Shown: positions 7,608 through 15,328 of the stretch, piece by piece
Numbering within the stretch: position 1 is the first letter of the stretch
Layout: every line of letters begins with the position of its first letter
Assembly: GCF_000282055.1 (NCBI RefSeq)
Contig: NZ_AKJZ01000067.1
Location: forward strand, 1 to 46,397
DNA: 46,397 bases
Direction of reading: 5' to 3'
Source: Flavobacterium sp. CF136
Lineage (GTDB): Bacteria; Bacteroidota; Bacteroidia; Flavobacteriales; Flavobacteriaceae
Notes under the pieces: model-generated
The model's database searches: none
Told to the model about the DNA's origin: nothing
The model's input: only the letters and a program-made list of their open reading frames with translations
Program-made: the position numbers and the translations under genes

Positions 7608-9869
7608 ATGGAGAATTCAAAAATTAAGGCTTTTATACCACTTTTATATCTCGTTTGGTCGGATGATCTTTTAACCCAAAAAGAGTTTGCGACTTTACAG
7701 GAATTCATTAGTTCTCTAGTTTTACTTTCACCGGAACAACGGGAATATTTGCTTTCTAAAGTTGATATTACAAATCCGCCTTCGCGAAATGAACTCACAC
7801 AATGGAAATCGGATATTGAAAAAAGTATTAAAGATAAATCTTCTATAAAATCTATTTTTGATATAGCGGTAGCGCTTTCTGACAAGGATTTGGACATTTC
7901 AGGATTAGAATCAAATTTTAGAAAACTGGAAAATGACCTTGGAATTTTGGGCGAAGAAGTAATTCAGAACTTCAAAACAAAAGCTGATTCTTTCACTGCG
8001 AATTCTCAAACCAACAGTAATTTCGATATTCAGAAAATTATAGCACTTTTAGATGGTAAAGAGGCTGCAATTATAAAAAAGGTAAAATCGGTTATTTCAA
8101 AACCTGAATTTGCCTACGAAACTTCTACAGATATCAATATTTATCGCCAAACCGTATACAAATGGTGTAAAATTTTAGCCGATGAAAATCTTGGGAATAT
8201 GGCCTATCCAAAGCAATACGGCGGAGGAGAAAACATAGCCGATTATTTTGCCATTATGGAAACCCTGAGTTACCACGATTTGAGTTTAGTGATAAAATTT
8301 GGAGTTCAGTTCGGACTTTGGGGAATGAGTGTTCAGTCATTGGGAACCGAGAAACATTATGCAAAATATTTAAAAGATATCGGCACACTAAAATTGCCGG
8401 GCTGTTTTGCAATGACCGAAACACATCACGGATCGAATGTAAAAGGCCTTGAAACTACAGCAACTTACAATCACAGTAATCAAACTTTTACGATTCATAC
8501 GCCAAATAAAAATGCACAAAAAGAATATATTGGTAACGCAGCTGTTCACGGGCAAATGGCAACCGTTTTCGCAAAACTGATTATTGATGATCATGATTAC
8601 GGAGTAAATGCTTTTGTGGTTCCGTTGCGTGATACAAACGGAAATGTCTTAGAAGGAATTACAATTGGCGATTGCGGTCATAAAATGGGTTTAAACGGAG
8701 TTGATAATGGAACAATTAGTTTTAATCAGGTTGAAATCCCGAAAGAAAACATGCTCGATCGTTTTGCTTCTGTGAATGACAAAGGGGAATTCGAAAGCCC
8801 GATTCCGAGTGACAACAGACGTTTTTTTACCATGTTAGGAACTTTGGTTGGAGGACGAATTGGTATTCCGCGTTCGGCTTTAGCTGCTGCTAAATCAGGA
8901 CTTACAATTGCCATTCGCTACAGCGATCAGAGAAGACAATTTGGACCGGAAGGAGGTTCTGAAGTACCGATTTTGAATTATCGTATGCACCAGCGCAGAT
9001 TACTTCCGCATTTAGCGAAAACCTACGCTGTACATTTTGCTTTGCAATATCTCACGAATCGTTTTTTGAACAAAACCGAATCAGAAATGCAGGAAATTGA
9101 AGCTTTGGCTGCCGGAATGAAATCGTATTCAACCTGGAGTACGAGGGATATTTTGCAGGAATGCCGTGAAGCTATTGGCGGAAAAGGATACTTATCTGAA
9201 AACAGGATTGATGCTTTGAAAAACGATACAGAAATTTATACCACTTTTGAAGGTGATAATACTGTTTTGATGCAATTGGTTGCTAAAAATCGCTTATCTG
9301 AGTTCAGAAAAGCATTTGGTGAAATGGGATCTTTAGGCATTATCAATTATGTATATGAAAATGCAAAAACGGCAATTGCCGAAAAGAACCCGATTATTAC
9401 CCGTAAAACTGATGGTGAGCATTTGCTTGATAATCAGTTTCATTTGCAGGCTTTTCATCACAGGGAAAAAACAATTCTGGCATCTGCAGCAAGACGTATC
9501 AAAAAACTGATTGATGAAGGTTTAGAAGCTTATGATGCATTTAATGTGGTGCAGCATCAAATGATCGATGTGGCTCAGGCTTATTTGGAACGTGTTGTTT
9601 TAGAGCAGTTTCAGGAAGCTGTAAAATCAGTTGAGGATGAAAAATCAAAAGAAATATTGATAAAACTAAATCAATTGTATGCACTTTCGCAGATAGAAAA
9701 AAATAAAGGCTGGTATCTTGAAGATGGCTATATGGAGGCAGTGAAAACAAAAGCAATCCGTAAAATGGTCAATCAGCTTTGTTGGGATATTCGACCGGAT
9801 GCTGTTTCATTGGTAAATGCTTTTGATATTCCGGAAAGCTGCCTGGCAGCGCCAATTGCGGTAGTTTAA
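7608..9869 (+). CDS. Acyl-CoA dehydrogenase/oxidase family protein with N-terminal extension
   Basis: A 753-residue flavoprotein, far longer than the usual 380-400-residue acyl-CoA dehydrogenase. Residues 1-140 form a helical extension (LYLVWSDDLLTQKEFATLQEF) that vaguely recalls TerB-like helical domains. The dehydrogenase core runs from about 165 to 575, with the FAD region CFAMTETHHGSNVKG and the C-terminal motif TTFEGDNTVLMQ. Glu548 in FEGDN sits where acyl-CoA oxidases keep their catalytic base, so this is an oxidase-like member. Residues 580-753 form the helical C-terminal domain, also as in acyl-CoA oxidases. It should introduce the 2,3-double bond in fatty acyl-CoA during beta-oxidation. 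Whether electrons go to ETF or oxygen cannot be decided. The gene stands alone and ends in a terminator overlapping its convergent neighbour. Confidence 0.85.
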   Translation: MENSKIKAFIPLLYLVWSDDLLTQKEFATLQEFISSLVLLSPEQREYLLSKVDITNPPSRNELTQWKSDIEKSIKDKSSIKSIFDIAVALSDKDLDISGLESNFRKLENDLGILGEEVIQNFKTKADSFTANSQTNSNFDIQKIIALLDGKEAAIIKKVKSVISKPEFAYETSTDINIYRQTVYKWCKILADENLGNMAYPKQYGGGENIADYFAIMETLSYHDLSLVIKFGVQFGLWGMSVQSLGTEKHYAKYLKDIGTLKLPGCFAMTETHHGSNVKGLETTATYNHSNQTFTIHTPNKNAQKEYIGNAAVHGQMATVFAKLIIDDHDYGVNAFVVPLRDTNGNVLEGITIGDCGHKMGLNGVDNGTISFNQVEIPKENMLDRFASVNDKGEFESPIPSDNRRFFTMLGTLVGGRIGIPRSALAAAKSGLTIAIRYSDQRRQFGPEGGSEVPILNYRMHQRRLLPHLAKTYAVHFALQYLTNRFLNKTESEMQEIEALAAGMKSYSTWSTRDILQECREAIGGKGYLSENRIDALKNDTEIYTTFEGDNTVLMQLVAKNRLSEFRKAFGEMGSLGIINYVYENAKTAIAEKNPIITRKTDGEHLLDNQFHLQAFHHREKTILASAARRIKKLIDEGLEAYDAFNVVQHQMIDVAQAYLERVVLEQFQEAVKSVEDEKSKEILIKLNQLYALSQIEKNKGWYLEDGYMEAVKTKAIRKMVNQLCWDIRPDAVSLVNAFDIPESCLAAPIAVV

Positions 9870-9881
9870 AACTTATATTCT

Positions 9882-9925
9882 GGTTTAAAGGGAAATAATT
9901 ACCAGCTTCCCTTTAAACCTTCTTT
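9882..9925 (+). terminator. Terminator in convergent overlap
   Basis: A perfect 13-bp stem, GGTTTAAAGGGAA (9882-9894) with TTCCCTTTAAACC (9907-9919), is followed by TTCTTTT. Its right arm lies inside the last codons of the reverse-strand Nudix gene, so the hairpin serves the forward gene while being partly coding on the other strand. Confidence 0.7.
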
Positions 9926-10663
9926 TAGAGCGGCATTGTATTTTTCCAAATCAAAACTATACAAATCAGGAGCTTTATGAGCACCGCCTTTACGGGATTC
10001 ATCCAGTTTTGTCAGGATATCGTAACGCAGAATTTTTCGATAAAAATTGCCTCTGTTTAACTTCTTCCCTAAAATTGCCTCATATAATTTTTGAAGCTCC
10101 GGCATCGTAAATTTCTCAGGAAGAAGATTATATCCAATCGGATGATTGTTTAATTGTTCCCGAAGTGTAAGCAATGCTTTGTCAAAAATGATTTTATGAT
10201 CCATCATGAAATCGGGTAAATCATCAATAGACTTCCATTCGCAAGCCGTTGAGAATTCATCTATAATCAAATCTACTTTAGAAAAATCCGCCAAGGCATA
10301 ATAGCCAATCGAAACAAAGCGCTGCTTGTTCCATAAAGTGTCAGGATATTTTTCGAAAACTTTTTCAGAACGGTTTAAATTTCCGAATGTGTAAAATTGC
10401 TGTAAATAAATATTTTCGGCACCGGTCCTGTTTTTTAAAATCCGAATAGCCGCTTCATCAATATTTTCATCTTTACGGACATAGCCTCCCGGTAACCCCC
10501 AGAAATCCAGATCTTTCATTTTGACCATGATGACACGCAATGAAGAATCTTTAAAACTAAAAATCACACAATCAATAGATAGTGACGGAAGATTTTCCTG
10601 CCACGATTCTTCAGATCGCATTTCGAGTATTTTCTTTAGTTCCATTTTATTGATTTGTTTCAA
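9899..10663 (-). CDS. Nudix-derived transcriptional regulator (NrtR/AraR type)
   Basis: A 254-residue protein with an N-terminal Nudix fold (about 25-165) and a C-terminal winged-helix domain (about 175-245; LPEKFTMPELQKLYEAILG then NRGNFYRKILRY). The Nudix box is degenerate: after GGYVRKDE the position normally holding the catalytic REUXEE reads RILKNR, so the metal-binding glutamates are lost and hydrolysis is unlikely. This combination is that of the NrtR/AraR regulators, in which the Nudix fold has become an effector sensor. In Bacteroidota such proteins control sugar (notably arabinose) genes, so the GH3 gene divergently encoded about 500 bp away is a candidate target. The start could be this ATG or the in-frame ATG six codons later. 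Confidence 0.85.
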   Translation of the reverse strand: MKQINKMELKKILEMRSEESWQENLPSLSIDCVIFSFKDSSLRVIMVKMKDLDFWGLPGGYVRKDENIDEAAIRILKNRTGAENIYLQQFYTFGNLNRSEKVFEKYPDTLWNKQRFVSIGYYALADFSKVDLIIDEFSTACEWKSIDDLPDFMMDHKIIFDKALLTLREQLNNHPIGYNLLPEKFTMPELQKLYEAILGKKLNRGNFYRKILRYDILTKLDESRKGGAHKAPDLYSFDLEKYNAALKEGLKGSW

Positions 10664-10814
10664 ATTTACTCTTTTTGGAAATTATAAATAGTTATAATTC
10701 TTCGAAACTTTATTGGTTGCCTCTAAAATCAGCCTTTTTAAAAGCTTTTTTTACTGCTGATTATTTATTATTTATCAATCTAAAATTTCTTTTAATCCGT
10801 TGGGTAATTCAAAA

Positions 10815-10912
10815 CAGGTGTCAGGCTGAGTGGAGTCGAAGCCCTTTCCATCTAAAAAGCCTACGGCTAAGTTTATCCTGAGCGAAGCCGAATGGACTGA
10901 GGATGACAATGA
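10815..10912. repeat. Degenerate interspersed repeat in a 485-bp gap
   Basis: The sequence opens with TGTCAGGCTGAGTGGAGTCGAAGCC and closes with GACTGAGGATGACA, so it has TGTCA/TGACA ends and a CTGAG-x-GA-GTCGAAGCC theme like the hairpins at 37 and 778, but it is clearly diverged and imperfectly palindromic. It lies in the non-coding gap 10664-11148; no gene with protein-like composition was found there and the rest is AT-rich leader for the GH3 gene. Confidence 0.6.
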
Positions 10913-11148
10913 TTTGTTTTGATCTTTTTATTTTATATCAAATGAGAGTTTCAATCTAATTACACCAACTGTTTTTTTTACTAAGAATACAGCATGTTTA
11001 TGAGTTGTAAATTATTGATTGTTAAATTAATAGCTGTTTTATTTGTTGATATGAAAAAAAGTACTTAATATTGCTTCATAATGAAGCAATGAAAATTATA
11101 GAAATTAAATACTTCAGTATTTCTAACCACAATTTAAATTTTTCACTT

Positions 11149-13593
11149 ATGAAACAAACAATTATAAAAACAGCACGAGTATCACTTCTGACTGCGTTAG
11201 TACTTTCTAATTTGTCATGGAACAGCATTTCAGACGAAGAAAACAATCCACCTGTTATTACTATTAATGGGTTTACTTTTAAAGATTTAAACAAAAACGG
11301 AAAACTCGATATTTATGAAGATACGAGGCTTTCTATAAAAGAACGTGCTAAAGATTTGGTTAATAAAATGACCGATGAAGAAAAAGCTAATTTCCTGATG
11401 GGAACAGGAATGCCGGGTTTTGATGGCTTAATACCAGTTGTCGGGGCAATTGAAGGCCGCGTTCCCGGAGCTGCCGGTGGAACCTATGAAATTAAACGCT
11501 TGGGAGTCCCGGCTATTATTGTGGCCGATGGTCCGGCGGGACTTCGTATAAAGCCAATTCGTGAAAATGATAAAAACACTTATTATTGTACCGCATTTCC
11601 GGTTGCAACAGCTCTGGCTTCTACGTGGAATGAGGCTTTAATTGAAAGCGTAGGAAAAGCAATGGGAAATGAAGTAAAAGAATATGGAGTGGATGTTTTG
11701 TTGGCACCGGCTTTAAATATTCACAGAAACCCTTTGTGTGGCAGAAACTTCGAATATTATTCTGAAGATCCTCTGGTTGCCGGAAAAATAGCTTCGGCAA
11801 TGGTAAAAGGAATTCAGTCGAATGGAGTAGGCACTTCTATTAAACATTTTGCGGCTAATAATCAGGAAACGAATCGCCTTTCAATTAATGAGCACATCAG
11901 CGAAAGGGCAATGCGGGAAATTTACCTGAAAGGTTTTGAAATTACGGTAAAAGAATCAGATCCGTGGACCGTTATGTCATCTTATAACTTAATCAACGGA
12001 ACGTATACATCGGCAAGAAAAGATTTATTGACAGCTATTCTTCGTAACGAATGGGGTTTTAAAGGAATTGTAATGACGGACTGGTTTGGTGGTTACGCCG
12101 GCTTCCAGTCGATAAGTTCAGGAACCAGTAATGTAACCCAACAATTAGATGCCGGGAACGATTTATTGATGCCGGGACTTCCTGCTCAAAAAGCTGCCAT
12201 TGCGGAGAACATGAAAAGCGGAAAACTTTCTAAAGAAGTGGTTGATGCCAATGTAGAAAGAATTTTAGAGTTGGTTTTGAAATCTCCAATCATGCAACAC
12301 TACAAATATTCGGATAAACCAAACCTAAAAGCACATGCTGAAGTGACCAGACAAGCAGCTTCTGAAGGAATGATTTTATTGAAAAATGATAATAACGTTT
12401 TACCATTTACGAACAAAAAAAGTAAAGTTGCTGTTTTTGGAGTGACTTCTTATGATTTTATTTCAGGAGGTACAGGAAGTGGAGATGTAAATGAAGCGTA
12501 CACCGTTTCTTTAATCGAAGGTCTGACAAAAGCCGGTTATCCGCTTGACGAGGAATTAAAAACATTGTATACGCCATTTGTTGCCAAAGAAAAAGCAGCA
12601 GAATTAGAAAGCCGTAATAAAAAAGGAATGCTGGCTTTGCCGCAAAGATTACCGGAATTAAAATTAGGAAAAGATTTAGTTGGTAAAAAAGCTGCGGTCT
12701 CAGATTTAGCCATTATTACACTTGGAAGAAATTCCGGAGAAGGCGGAGACCGTACAGTTGATAACGATTTTAACTTAGCGCAGGACGAAATAGAATTAAT
12801 CAATAATGTTTCGGAGGCTTTTCATGCAAAAGGTAAAAAAGTGGTTGTGATTATGAATATTGGCGGCGTTATCGAAACAGCAAGCTGGAAAGATAAAGCA
12901 GATGCGATTTTATTATCATGGCAGCCGGGGCAAGAAGGAGGAAACTCTGTTGCTGATGTTTTTTCCGGAAAAGTAAATCCGTCAGGAAAATTGACAATGA
13001 CTTTCCCAATGAAATATGAAGATACTCCTTCGGCTAAAAACTGGTTGGGAATACCTGCAAATGATCCAAAAGAAGTGACTTACGAAGAAGGTGTTTATGT
13101 GGGATACCGTTATTACAGCACTTTTAATGTAAAACCATCTTATGAGTTTGGTTTTGGAAATTCGTATACAACATTCGATTATTCAGATGTGAAATTAAGT
13201 TCCCTTACTTTTAATGATAAACTGACCATTTTGGTTACAGTAAAAAATACAGGGAAAACTGCAGGAAAAGAAGTGGTACAGTTATATCTTTCAGCACCTT
13301 CAAAATCTATTGACAAGCCAAAAGAAGAATTAAAAGCTTTTGGTAAAACCAAAGAATTGAAACCGGGAGAAAGTGAAACATTGAAACTGACTTTATCTCC
13401 AAAAGATCTGGCTTCATTTATTGAAAGTAAAAATGCATGGATTGCAGAAGCCGGAAATTATAAAATTTTGATTGGAGCTTCTTCATTAAACATTAAAAAA
13501 ACAGCTGAATTCTCTGTAGCAAATGAAATCATAGTTGAAAAGGTTAAAAAAGCTTTTGAGCCGGATTTAAAATTTACTGAGTTAAAACCTTAG
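11149..13593 (+). CDS. Glycoside hydrolase family 3 (beta-glucosidase/beta-xylosidase type)
   Basis: An 814-residue GH3 enzyme. I start it at the ATG of MKQTIIKTARVSLL, which gives a hydrophobic signal segment; an in-frame TTG at 11071 would bury it. After the signal comes a calcium-loop-like segment (FKDLNKNGKLDIYEDTR), then the TIM-barrel domain with the nucleophile Asp311 in VMTDWFGG and the substrate-site KHFAANNQE, then the alpha/beta sandwich with GRNSGEGGDR, and a C-terminal fibronectin-III-like domain (from about 680). It is exported, probably periplasmic, and would release a terminal beta-linked sugar, probably glucose or xylose, from oligosaccharides. Exact specificity is not predictable. 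The divergent Nudix-type regulator may control it. A MITE-like element is inserted directly after its stop codon. Confidence 0.9.
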   Translation: MKQTIIKTARVSLLTALVLSNLSWNSISDEENNPPVITINGFTFKDLNKNGKLDIYEDTRLSIKERAKDLVNKMTDEEKANFLMGTGMPGFDGLIPVVGAIEGRVPGAAGGTYEIKRLGVPAIIVADGPAGLRIKPIRENDKNTYYCTAFPVATALASTWNEALIESVGKAMGNEVKEYGVDVLLAPALNIHRNPLCGRNFEYYSEDPLVAGKIASAMVKGIQSNGVGTSIKHFAANNQETNRLSINEHISERAMREIYLKGFEITVKESDPWTVMSSYNLINGTYTSARKDLLTAILRNEWGFKGIVMTDWFGGYAGFQSISSGTSNVTQQLDAGNDLLMPGLPAQKAAIAENMKSGKLSKEVVDANVERILELVLKSPIMQHYKYSDKPNLKAHAEVTRQAASEGMILLKNDNNVLPFTNKKSKVAVFGVTSYDFISGGTGSGDVNEAYTVSLIEGLTKAGYPLDEELKTLYTPFVAKEKAAELESRNKKGMLALPQRLPELKLGKDLVGKKAAVSDLAIITLGRNSGEGGDRTVDNDFNLAQDEIELINNVSEAFHAKGKKVVVIMNIGGVIETASWKDKADAILLSWQPGQEGGNSVADVFSGKVNPSGKLTMTFPMKYEDTPSAKNWLGIPANDPKEVTYEEGVYVGYRYYSTFNVKPSYEFGFGNSYTTFDYSDVKLSSLTFNDKLTILVTVKNTGKTAGKEVVQLYLSAPSKSIDKPKEELKAFGKTKELKPGESETLKLTLSPKDLASFIESKNAWIAEAGNYKILIGASSLNIKKTAEFSVANEIIVEKVKKAFEPDLKFTELKP

Positions 13594-13602
13594 TATTGAT
13601 TA

Positions 13603-13796
13603 ACCCATTGGGTCTAATTATTTATAACACATAGAAATATAGGTTTTTAAGCTCAAAAATAGGCGTTTCACTTATTTATAATACATATAGCGCTATCTAT
13701 GTGAAAGAAATATATTTCTTTTTGTGTTCTTTTTTTTTATAGAATCTATGTTTCTATGTGTTAAATAATTTTTTTATGAATTACACCCAACGGATT
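13603..13796. mobile_element. MITE-like element with 8-bp target duplication
   Basis: A 194-bp non-coding element with nested inverted repeats. The outer ends ACCCATTGGGTCTAATT and AATCCGTTGGGTGTAATT (complement of the right end) match at most positions; inner arms AACACATAGAAATATAG and AACACATAGAAACATAG also pair; the centre holds the palindrome ATAGCGCTAT (13687-13696). The octamer ATTGATTA stands on both sides (13595-13602 and 13797-13804) as expected of a target-site duplication. It encodes no transposase. Related sequence is found at 1-21 and 46331-46397. Confidence 0.75.
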
Positions 13797-13817
13797 ATTG
13801 ATTAGTTATTTGTAATG

Positions 13818-13852
13818 AAAAAGCCTTCTAAATTATTTTTAGAAGGCTTTTT
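13818..13852. terminator. Bidirectional terminator between GH3 and alkene reductase genes
   Basis: AAAAAGCCTTCTA (13818-13830) pairs perfectly with TAGAAGGCTTTTT (13840-13852); A- and T-runs on the two sides let it act on both strands. It directly follows the stop codon of the reverse-strand alkene reductase. Confidence 0.9.
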
Positions 13853-13856
13853 GATT

Positions 13857-14960
13857 TTATAATACTAACTCTGCCAAAGCTTCTTTGCTGAAACCTTTTA
13901 GTTCGCCTGTTTTTCCTGCTTTTATTTTCGCAACCCAATTCGGGTCTGATAAAAGAGGTCTTCCTACGGCAACTAAATCAAAATCGCCTCTGTCTAAACG
14001 TCTTGTTAATTCATCTAACGAGGTTGGCTGAGAACTTTCGCCTGCAAATGCTCCAAAGAAATCACTGGATAATCCAACAGAACCTACTGTAATAGTTGGT
14101 TTTCCGGTTAGTTTTTTAGCCCATCCGGCAAAGTTTAAATCATTTTCTTCGAATTCAGGTTCCCAAAAACGACGCTGTGAGCAATGTAAAATATCTACTC
14201 CGGCATCAACTAAAGGTGTTAGCCAAGCCTCCATTTCCTGAGGATTTTTTGCTAATTTATAGTCGTAAGCAGCAGGTTTGAATTGAGAAACCCTCATAAT
14301 TATAGCGAAATCTTCTCCAACTTGTTTTCTGATTTCTTTGATCACTTCAATAGCAAAACGATTACGTTCCGGTAATGTTTTTCCACCATAAATGTCTGTA
14401 CGTAAATTAGTTTCTTCCCAAAAGAACTGATCAATCAAATATCCGTGGGCGCCGTGAATTTCTATGGTGTCAAACCCTAATCTTTTAGCATCGGCGGCTG
14501 CCTGTCCAAAAGCAATAATGGTATCTTCGATATCTTTGGCAGACATGGTGTTACCATTGTTAAAACCAGGTCTGTTTAATCCTGAAGGCCCTTCAAAAGG
14601 AACAGGCGGTACCCATCCTGAATGGTGATTGTCCATAATGCCCATGTGCCAGATTTGCGGTCCCATTTTTCCTCCGGCAGCATGAACTTCGTTAATTACT
14701 TTTTGCCATCCTTTTAACGATGTATCTCCATGAAAGTGAGGAATGTTAGCATCATTAGAGGAAGAAAGCCTGTTGATAACTGTTCCTTCAGATAATATTA
14801 ATCCAACATCACCTTGGGCTCTTTTTTCATAGTAAGAGGCTACATTGTCAGTTGGAATTCCGTTTGGAGAAAAGGAACGCGTCATAGGCGCCATTACAAT
14901 TCTATTTTTAAGATTTAGCGACTTTAGATGAAAAGGCGTAAACAAGCTATTTGTACTCAT
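13857..14960 (-). CDS. Alkene reductase, Old Yellow Enzyme family
   Basis: A 367-residue FMN-dependent TIM-barrel oxidoreductase. Family marks are the start LFTPFHLKSLNLKNRIVMAPMTR, the FMN/substrate segment IEIHGAHGYLIDQF followed by NLRTDIYGG, and the phosphate-binding end TVGSVGL ... LVAVGRPLLSDPNW. It resembles NemA/OPR-type enzymes that reduce activated C=C bonds of enones, maleimides and nitro compounds with NAD(P)H, so a role in electrophile detoxification is likely. The protein is cytoplasmic. It forms an operon with the arsR-type gene 6 bp upstream, matching the common repressor plus ene-reductase pairing, and so is probably induced by reactive electrophiles. The natural substrate is not known. 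Confidence 0.9.
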   Translation of the reverse strand: MSTNSLFTPFHLKSLNLKNRIVMAPMTRSFSPNGIPTDNVASYYEKRAQGDVGLILSEGTVINRLSSSNDANIPHFHGDTSLKGWQKVINEVHAAGGKMGPQIWHMGIMDNHHSGWVPPVPFEGPSGLNRPGFNNGNTMSAKDIEDTIIAFGQAAADAKRLGFDTIEIHGAHGYLIDQFFWEETNLRTDIYGGKTLPERNRFAIEVIKEIRKQVGEDFAIIMRVSQFKPAAYDYKLAKNPQEMEAWLTPLVDAGVDILHCSQRRFWEPEFEENDLNFAGWAKKLTGKPTITVGSVGLSSDFFGAFAGESSQPTSLDELTRRLDRGDFDLVAVGRPLLSDPNWVAKIKAGKTGELKGFSKEALAELVL

Positions 14961-14966
14961 AATGTT

Positions 14967-15266
14967 TTATAAATTTGATTCAATTAGTTTACTTAATGCT
15001 GCAAAAGCATCTTCGTTACGTTTGTAATAAGTCCATTGTCCAACGCGGGTAGATTCGATAAATCCTGCACGCTGTAAAATTGACAAGTATTCAGAAACTG
15101 TCGATTGGGTAAGGCCGGCTTTGGCTTGTATTTGTCCTACACAAACTCCATGTTCAAATCCTGCAGTGAGTTGATCAGGGAAGTTTATTTCGGGTTCTTT
15201 GAGCCATTCCAGCATTTGTAATCTGGATTTATTAGAGAGGGCCTTAAATATTTCTATATGTTCCAT
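14967..15266 (-). CDS. ArsR-family winged-helix repressor
   Basis: A 99-residue winged helix-turn-helix protein. The ArsR signature is clear: IFKALSNKSRLQMLEWL at the start, the recognition helix in AGLTQSTVSEYLSILQRAGF and the wing STRVGQWTYYKRNE. It has a single cysteine (in HGVCVGQ), so it lacks the metal-binding pair of ArsR/SmtB proper; sensing an electrophile through this thiol is plausible but inferred. It is the first gene of a two-gene operon with the alkene reductase. A perfect inverted repeat lies just upstream and overlaps the likely promoter, which supports autorepression. The -7 element ends only 4 nt before the start codon, so the mRNA is probably leaderless or nearly so. Confidence 0.9.
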   Translation of the reverse strand: MEHIEIFKALSNKSRLQMLEWLKEPEINFPDQLTAGFEHGVCVGQIQAKAGLTQSTVSEYLSILQRAGFIESTRVGQWTYYKRNEDAFAALSKLIESNL

Positions 15267-15270
15267 GATG

Positions 15271-15297
15271 CAAATATATCGACTTTTCCCGATATAT
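15271..15297 (-). promoter_or_regulatory. ArsR operator overlapping -7 element
   Basis: A perfect inverted repeat ATATATCG-N8-CGATATAT covers 15274-15281 and 15290-15297. On the reverse strand TATATTTG (15271-15278) matches the TAnnTTTG -7 element and overlaps one operator arm; the arsR ATG follows after 4 nt. No clear -33 TTG was seen. The site lies between arsR and the divergent DUF6377 gene and could affect both. Confidence 0.65.
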
Positions 15298-15328
15298 CTA
15301 TCTGGTAAGAAATATTTAGCATATTTTT

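Noticed and set aside
10675..10881. Open frame of 68 codons on the forward strand
   Set aside because: It spans the repeat at 10815, has no recognisable domain and lies in a promoter region; it is most likely chance.
13742..13762. Repeated ACATAGAAACATAG motifs considered as CRISPR-like
   Set aside because: They form inverted arms of one mobile element, with no regular spacers.
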